This document shows, in pieces, positions 59,079-64,000 of a DNA stretch of 64,000 bases. A program made the position numbers and the translations under genes. The notes beneath the pieces are model-generated. The model saw only the letters and a list, made by a program, of their open reading frames with translations. It had not been told where the DNA came from and did no database searches. Where the stretch lies: NCBI GenBank assembly GCA_002104905.1, contig MCFE01000248.1, positions 50,842 through 114,841 on the forward strand. The letters run 5' to 3'. Source of the DNA: Basidiobolus meristosporus CBS 931.73. Taxonomy: Eukaryota > Basidiobolomycota > Basidiobolomycetes > Basidiobolales > Basidiobolaceae. The first letter of the stretch is position 1; every line of letters begins with the position of its first letter.

Positions 59079-60327
59079 TGTTGTAAAAAATTTGAAATTC
59101 CACCTAAATATTCACCTAACTTGGTCACTTAGATCATTACCCTCAAATCCTAGAGAATACTGACCAAATTCCTTGTTGGGATTTACTTTGAATATTTACC
59201 CAGAACATGAAAATTAGATTAGTTGTCCAAACAGCCTCAAACTTTGCACACATGTTCTTAGGACCTTAATTAACCTATTCTATGTGTTAGTAATGCCAAG
59301 ACCAGGTAAAAGTATAAATACTACTTTTACATTCAATAAATCATTGAGTGGAAACCACATTATCTACTTGTCCTCTCAATCACATCCAATATTTCCAAGA
59401 CTCTTACAACAGGTTATGAGCCCCAAGCTGTTACTCTCTGTAATGTCTACTACTGCTATTACTGGAATTTTTCCCTGTGCTGAAAAGTTGGATGGATCAA
59501 ACTACCAAGTGTGGAAGGTGAAGATGAAGATGCTGCTACAAGAAAGAGGCCTTTGGGATATTGTCATGGGAGAAGAGTGCCTCCTAAAAATGTGGGAGTG
59601 GAAGCTTTAGAGTACCAGAAGAAAGAACAAAGTGCCTTTAACAGCACTTGCCTTAATGTTAAAGACAAATTGCTAATTCAATGCTCAAGAGCAAAAACAG
59701 CAAACAATGTCTGGAAGGCATTAGAAGACACCTACCAGTCATGTTCAGCTGCTAAGAAAACGTATCTGAGACAAAAATTCTTTACTACAATGATGCAGCC
59801 AGGAGAAGAAATGAAAAATCTAATCAACAGAATTACCCTGCTGGTACATGAGATGGAATCTGTGGGTGTACCAACTATTGATGAGGATTTGATTATAGCC
59901 ATCCTGAATATCCTTACACACAAGTTTCAGGGCCCTGTATCAGCCCTATTGTCAAGAACTGAAGATTTGACCTTATATTATGTATATGGAAGGCTCCTGG
60001 ATGAAGAATAAAGAAAATTAAGCACCAATAAGAAGGAAGAAGAAAATGCTTTAATAAGCAATGATAACCAACAAAGGAGGGACCCAAGCCCTAACAAAGG
60101 CAATTGCAACCTGTTTTGCAACTACAACAAAAGGAAAGCACACACATCAGATTGGTGTCTCAAAAAGAGAGATAATCAGCAAAAGAAACCTGAATATGGA
60201 TATACTGCAACAACTGAAGATAGACTATTCATATCTGCACTAAATATGACCACAAACAAGGATTCTTAGATGTGGTATATTGACTCTGGAGCATCTCAAC
60301 AATTTACACACCAAAAAGAACTTTTTA
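59079..60327 (+). mobile_element. 3'-truncated Copia element ending at a telomere-like seed
   Basis: The 5' LTR is at 59079-59411 (333 bp, TG to CA), followed by the same primer-binding-site-like GGTTATGAGCCCC and gag. Gag is recognisable to the zinc knuckle (SRTEDLTLYYVYGRLL, then CKR-type remnants) and to the protease start WYIDSGASQ. Homology to the copy at 4732-9362 ends abruptly at about 60327 within the protease (AAAAAGAACTTTTTA). The next bases are TTTAAGGTTAGGGG. The rest of the element is absent, so the chromosome once broke here. Frames contain stops. Confidence 0.85.
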
Positions 60328-60332
60328 TTTAA

Positions 60333-60341
60333 GGTTAGGGG
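60333..60341. repeat. Interstitial telomere seed at the Copia breakpoint
   Basis: GGTTAGGGG separates the broken Copia element from element copy A, like a healed chromosome end that later received an element. Confidence 0.75.
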
Positions 60342-60585
60342 GGAGTCAGTCACCAACAGGTGAAATCTTCATTTCAGTTAAAACAAAGAAGCCAGTGCTA
60401 CTGTTGTAGCTTTGATACAAGAATGTGTAGCTGAGGGGAGTTTGTAGGTAAGTTAATAAGAAGTGATGATAGTTCTTCAGTGCTCAAGACACTGTTCAGT
60501 GGGAAGGGGGGTAGCAAGAGAGGTAAGAATGACTTGTGAACAACATTAATAAGGGGAATGTGATAAGGATTGATATTCATCATAA
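60342..60585 (-). mobile_element. Subtelomeric element copy A (5'-truncated)
   Basis: The innermost copy of the telomeric element, read on the minus strand with its 3' end at 60342. It contains the terminal hairpin TCACC(AACA)GGTGA (60350-60363) and the end of the reading frame (to 60398; a STEELSSLLINLPTNSP block homologous to the other copies). It is the most diverged copy: its AT-rich hairpin is partly decayed. Its 5' end is cut at 60585 by the next seed, GGGTTAGGGG. Confidence 0.7.
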
Positions 60586-60595
60586 GGGTTAGGGG

Positions 60596-60934
60596 AGGGA
60601 AAGTCACCAAGGTAGGAGAAATCTTTATTTGATTTCAGACAAGTCTATCTACAAATAAAGAAGCCAGCTGGGAATAGAAGATTCCCAAAGTAAACACTGA
60701 GTTGAATATGAATAAATCTAAGCTAAAGTTAAGGCAGTATCCCAGAGTACACTTGAGTTCAGGTTCATGGGGGAATGAAGTAGATAAGCTTGAGAGATAT
60801 AATAATCTCTGAGGAAGTGGGTAACAGCAGGTGAAGGGGAGTTTTTGATAAGTGAAGTGAATCTTGAGAGCAGAGATTCCTCTAATGATAAGGTCTTGTA
60901 AGCTGGAGAATCAGGAAACTCTTTAAAGGCATGG
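60596..60934 (-). mobile_element. Subtelomeric element copy B (5'-truncated)
   Basis: Nearly identical to the matching part of copy E. It includes the C-terminal frame (stop at 60718; FPDSPAYKTLSLEESLLSRF then NSPSPAVTHFLRDYYISQAYLL) and the 3' hairpins. It is truncated at GGCATGG, where element sequence (GGCATGGTCAG in copy E) meets the seed (GGCATGGTTAGGGG), a microhomology-like junction. Confidence 0.85.
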
Positions 60935-60940
60935 TTAGGG

Positions 60941-61388
60941 GGGATGATAATCACCACAGGGTGAAATCTTTATTTAAACGTAAATAAAGAAGCCAAATTT
61001 GAATATGAATATTTGAGATGCAGTAAGCCTACAAGATAAACTTGGACTTTGCTGTATCCCAAATATCCTCAATACTGAAGTCTAGAGGAGAATGTAGCAA
61101 AACTGCCTGTTCACTGTAGTATTTCTTGAGGAAGTTTGTGACTTGAAGGGAAGGAGAGTTTTTCAGCAAGCTGGTAAACCTTTTGAGGAGTTCTTTTTCC
61201 AGAGAGAATGGTGCAAAGAGTGGAATGTCTAAATGATATCTGAATATAGGCTCTGAGAGCTCCCAATCCAGCATATTTTTGACTTCTTCTGTAAAATCAT
61301 GAACAATATCTTTGTCAAGAATAACTTCCAAGAGATCCCTGGCAATGTACTGAATGTTAATAATCTTAGGCATATGAATACCTAGGTC
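60941..61388 (-). mobile_element. Subtelomeric element copy C (5'-truncated)
   Basis: Nearly identical to the 3' part of copy D. It keeps the last 114 codons of the frame (61373-61029) with a few substitutions. Truncated at CCTAGGTC, immediately before the seed TTAGGG. It carries perfect terminal and AT-rich hairpins. Confidence 0.87.
61029..61373 (-). pseudogene. C-terminal part of the element ORF (copy C)
   Basis: Encodes PKIINIQYIARDLLEVILDK through WDTAKSKFIL. It differs from copy D at only a few residues, for example NMLDWELSEPIFRYH against NLLDWELSEHIFIHH. The internal ATG at 61373 is not the true start: the frame was severed by 5' truncation. Confidence 0.8.
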
Positions 61389-61484
61389 TTAGGGGGGGAT
61401 GATAATCACCACAGGGCAAAATCTTTATATAAATCATAAATAAAGAAGCCAATTTTGAATATGAATATTTGAGATGCAGTAAGC

Positions 61485-62285
61485 CTACAAGATAAACTTG
61501 GACTTTGCTGTATCCCAAATATCCTCAATACTGAAGTCTAGAGGAGAATGTAGCAAAACTGCCTGTTCACTGTAGTATTTCTTGAGGAAGTTTGTGACTT
61601 GAAGGGAAGGAGAGTTTTTCAGCAAGCTGGTAAACCTTTTGAGGAGTTCTTTTTCCAGAGAGAATGGTGCAAAGAGTGGAATGTCTAAATGATGTATGAA
61701 TATATGCTCTGAGAGCTCCCAATCCAGCAGATTCTTGACTTCTTCTGTAAAATCTTTAACAATATCTTTGTCAAGAATAACTTCCAAGAGATCCCTGGCA
61801 ATGTACTGAATGTTAATAATCTTAGGCATATGAATACCTAGGTCCTTGAGGTAGTTTCTTTGTTCTGAAATTGGGAGATAGCCAGCATTTCTGAAATAGC
61901 AAACAGCCCAGTTGGCAGTGGGAGGAGTATCAGGGCTGACAGGGAATCTTCTTCTGGCTTTAGGGTGCACTGGCTTAGGTGACTGTCTTGTTGAAAGGGC
62001 AGCTGGCTTTGGATAAGCTTGAAGTGCTTGAGAGTATGTCTGAGTATGAATGGCAGGAGTTGCTGGTTGCTGACAGTGTTCAGATTGACTGGAAGAAGAG
62101 CTGGTTGAGGGGTTGCAAGGTAAGGAAGAAGCTGAAAGAGAAGTAGAGAGTGCAGGGTGAAGTTCAGAGAGAGTTTTGAAAAGAACCTGGATCTGAGATT
62201 TCAACATAGAGTTTTCAGCTTCAAGAAGTGAAACTCTTTGTTCAAGGTAAGAAGTCTGTAAAGAGTGAAAGTTGGGTAAAGACAT
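61485..62285 (-). CDS. Telomeric element gag/ORF1-like protein, 266 aa
   Basis: Starts MSLPNFHSLQ with a leucine-rich coiled coil (YLEQRVSLLEAENSMLKSQI, about residues 13-35). A Ser/Thr/Pro-rich disordered region (about 40-105) and a basic patch (KPVHPKARRRFP, about 103-114) follow. The conserved C-terminal domain holds NWAVCYFRNAGYLPISEQRN, LGIHMPKIINIQYI, LLEVILDKDI, LLKRFTSLLKNSP and FLKKYYSEQAVLLHSP. This layout (trimerising coiled coil, basic linker, nucleic-acid-binding-type globule) resembles ORF1 proteins of non-LTR retroelements. The identification is by architecture, not a confirmed family. Copy E encodes a relative about 45% identical in this domain, so the frame is under constraint. 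Confidence 0.65.
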   Translation of the reverse strand: MSLPNFHSLQTSYLEQRVSLLEAENSMLKSQIQVLFKTLSELHPALSTSLSASSLPCNPSTSSSSSQSEHCQQPATPAIHTQTYSQALQAYPKPAALSTRQSPKPVHPKARRRFPVSPDTPPTANWAVCYFRNAGYLPISEQRNYLKDLGIHMPKIINIQYIARDLLEVILDKDIVKDFTEEVKNLLDWELSEHIFIHHLDIPLFAPFSLEKELLKRFTSLLKNSPSLQVTNFLKKYYSEQAVLLHSPLDFSIEDIWDTAKSKFIL

Positions 62286-62622
62286 GGAAAAGTAGATAAT
62301 AAGAAGAAAGGAGTAGTTGGGGTGGGAGGGTGGGAAAATAGTTAAGAAGAAAAGAGAGGGTGTGTTGTATCCAAGAGAAAGTGTAATAAAACTCTTGAAT
62401 GGTTTAACTGAACCAAAGGGACAATCAAGTGCAGAATCTTAGAATTGTCAGAGAGTGGCGGAAATATTAGCAGAAAGATTCTGATCTAATGCTGGTCTTT
62501 GATATAGCTGGGTTAGCTATAAAGACAATGATATTTGTTTGCTAGGCAGGCTAGGCTTGGTGTTCTTTGGAGTGCTAGATATACTAGGCTTGGATAGAAA
62601 CTAGAACGGTATTGTTAGATTC

Positions 62623-62670
62623 TTATTTTTGCTGAGACAGAATCTTAATTTTGTTGAGACACACACTAAA
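62623..62670. repeat. Imperfect tandem duplication in the region upstream of the copy D ORF
   Basis: GATTCTTATTTTTGCTGAGA is followed by a diverged second copy (GAATCTTAATTTTGTTGAGA). Confidence 0.5.
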
Positions 62671-63092
62671 CCAAAAGGTTCAGTAAACTTTATTTATACT
62701 TTTCTGATCAAGTTGAATTAGTAAGCGCCAAGGGACTGGATTGATTGAAATCAATTTGGGTGTTCATAGGTGCATAAGATAAATGAAAATTACATCATCA
62801 ATCAACTGATGTCTTGGGAACTGCACAGTGGTTAGATAGATCTCAGATGACCAATCACCTGGGAAGGCTTGGCAGATAGGTTGATAACGTAATGACCATT
62901 TGAAATAGATCAGGTGTGATAGCTAAAAATAGATTCTGAGGTGGGATAAAATAAACTGTAACTGGGATTTGTTATGTTTGGGTTAGGGAAAATCAGTTAG
63001 GGTACTAGATTTTCAAACGGAGTAAAATTGGCTAAGTTTTAAATGTTGATGCACAACATCACTTCCTTCAGCAAGAGGAGTTTTTTGATACC

Positions 63093-63130
63093 TTAGGGTT
63101 TAGGGCTAGGGTTAGGGTTAGGGTTAGGGG
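63093..63130. repeat. Interstitial telomere tract between copies D and E
   Basis: Six TTAGGG-like units: TTAGGG, TTTAGGG, CTAGGG, then three TTAGGG, plus one G. The degenerate units are at the inner side and the perfect ones next to copy E. It marks a former chromosome end. Confidence 0.92.
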
Positions 63131-63755
63131 AGGGAAAGTCACCAAGGTAGGTGAAATCTTTATTTGATTGCAGACAAGTCTAACTACAAATAAAGAAGCC
63201 AGCTGGGAATAGAAGATTCCCAAAGTAAACACTAAGTTGAATATGAATAAATCTAAGCTAAAGTTAAGGCAGTATCCCAGAGTACACTGGAGTTCAGGTT
63301 CATGGGGGAGTGAAGTAGATAAGCTTGAGAGATATAATAATCTTTGAGGAAGTGGGTAACAGCAGGTGAAGGGGAGTTTTTGATAAGTGAAGTGAATCTT
63401 GAGAGCAGAGATTCCTCTAATGAGAAGGTCTTGTAAACTGGAGAATCAGGAAACTCTTTGAAGGCATGGTCAGTAGGTTCCCAGTAAAACTGGTCAGAGA
63501 CATTTTGAGAGAACTCTTTAGCAATACTTTTGTCAAGTACTATCTCCAGAGTGTGATTGTTGATAAATCTCATGTTAACAATCTTGGATAAATTGTAACC
63601 TTGTTGCTTGAGATACATCCTATGCTCAGATATAGGAATGAACTCCACATTGGCAAAGTAGCAGACAGCCCAGTCAGTAGCAGGAGGCAAATCAGAAGTA
63701 GCAGGAAACTTTCTTTTAGTCTTGGGAGGAGCAGCAGGATGTCTTGAGGAAGCAG
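63131..63755 (-). mobile_element. Outermost subtelomeric element copy E, cut by the telomere
   Basis: Subfamily shared with copy B. The 3' hairpins are at 63139-63154 and 63158-63195. The frame (stop at 63253) continues upstream without a stop to 63755, where AAGCAG meets TTAGGG, so the frame is truncated at its N-terminal side by the telomere. Conserved blocks: DWAVCYFANVEFIPISEHR, KIVNMRFINNHTLEIVLDKS, LSRFTSLIKNSPSP, YYISQAYLLHSPMNLNSSV. An upstream basic stretch reads PPKTKRKFPATSD. Confidence 0.87.
63156..63197 (-). promoter_or_regulatory. 3'-end AT-rich hairpin of copy E (also in B and C)
   Basis: CTTTATTTG at 63158-63166 pairs with CAAATAAAG at 63187-63195: nine perfect pairs, 20-nt loop. 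It carries AATAAA, a possible polyadenylation signal. Equivalents: B 60624-60632/60653-60661 and C 60968-60976/60981-60989. In C the loop-proximal pair is A-T instead of G-C and the loop is four bases. Confidence 0.8.
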
Positions 63756-64000
63756 TTAGGGTTAGGGTTAGGGTTAGGGTTAGGGTTAGGTTAGGGTTAG
63801 GGTTAGGGTTAGGGTTAGGGTTAGGGTTAGGGTTAGGGTTAGGGTTAGGGTTAGGGTTAGGGTTAGGGTTAGGGTTAGGGTTAGGGTTAGGGTTAGGGTT
63901 AGGGTTAGGGTTAGGGTTAGGGTTAGGGTTAGGGTTAGGGTTAGGGTTAGGGTTAGGGTTAGGGTTAGGGTTAGGGTTAGGGTTAGGGTTAGGGTTAGGG
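63756..64000 (+). repeat. Telomeric TTAGGG repeats, chromosome end
   Basis: About 40 units of TTAGGG running to the last base, G-rich strand 5' to 3' towards the right edge, as expected for a right chromosome end. One unit is short (TTAGG at 63786-63790), near the inner boundary. Confidence 0.99.

Larger units (their letters stand above)
61395..63092 (-). mobile_element. Subtelomeric element copy D (longest copy)
   Basis: The only copy with a complete reading frame. From high to low: about 800 bp upstream of the frame (62286-63092, possibly a 5' UTR; it holds a GGTTAGGG at 62981 and GTTAGGG at 62996 that may be an older junction), the ORF (62285-61485), a short 3' UTR with AATAAA, and a 3' end at the seed TTAGGG (61389-61394). 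No RT, endonuclease or RNase H is visible. Confidence 0.8.

Noticed and set aside
63756..64000. CRISPR-like direct repeat array
   Set aside because: Units are six-base TTAGGG with no spacers; this is a telomere.

Overview
This is one end of a chromosome from an intron-rich, moderately AT-rich fungus. The right edge (63756-64000) is an uninterrupted TTAGGG array, so base 64000 lies in or at a telomere. The gene set fits a fungus: a PPZ-type phosphatase with an N-myristoylation start, a full-length GCN2, a two-finger C2H2 factor and a mitochondrial dicarboxylate carrier. The short GT-AG introns (about 50-80 nt) also fit. Integrator subunit 10, a STEEP1-like protein and dimethylargininase are unusual for Dikarya, so an early-diverging lineage (zoopagomycete or entomophthoroid, for example Basidiobolus-like) is my best guess. 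No single feature proves it.

Layout. (1) 1-11260 is a retrotransposon graveyard of one Ty1/Copia family. A minus-strand element (924-10242) is interrupted by a plus-strand element (4732-9362) that still carries its 5-bp target duplication, with relics on both sides. (2) 11261-58001 is the genic part: PPR protein, ATPase inhibitor IF1, an unnamed 79-aa protein, STEEP1-like protein, SR-protein kinase, dicarboxylate carrier, cytochrome b561, dimethylargininase, an HSL-type esterase, a 120-aa unknown, INTS10, GCN2, PPZ phosphatase, GDSL esterase, a C2H2 factor, a decayed ORF and an isochorismatase-family hydrolase. Gene density falls towards the telomere: 51.6-57.3 kb is almost empty. (3) 59020-60327 is another Copia element, cut off in its protease region. 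(4) 60328-63755 is a head-to-tail array of five 5'-truncated copies of a small element. Each copy is joined at its 3' end to a TTAGGG-like seed. (5) Terminal telomere repeats follow.

The most unusual system is the array in (4). The elements encode a coiled-coil, Ser/Pro-rich, gag/ORF1-like protein and no visible reverse transcriptase. All are oriented with 3' end towards the centromere and 5' end towards the chromosome end. They end in two small conserved hairpins, one with a compensatory base-pair change between subfamilies. The innermost copy is joined to a Copia element broken in mid-gene. This is the arrangement left when retroelements are added to a chromosome terminus, as with Drosophila HeT-A, but here it coexists with ordinary TTAGGG repeats.

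The genic part looks like ordinary housekeeping DNA. Two mitochondrial genes (PPR and IF1) are divergently arranged over 170 bp. GCN2 and PPZ, and DDAH and the esterase, are convergent pairs. Exon structures were assembled by eye from reading frame, GT/AG sites and family conservation. Where stated, exon lengths and phases were checked arithmetically. No database search was run.
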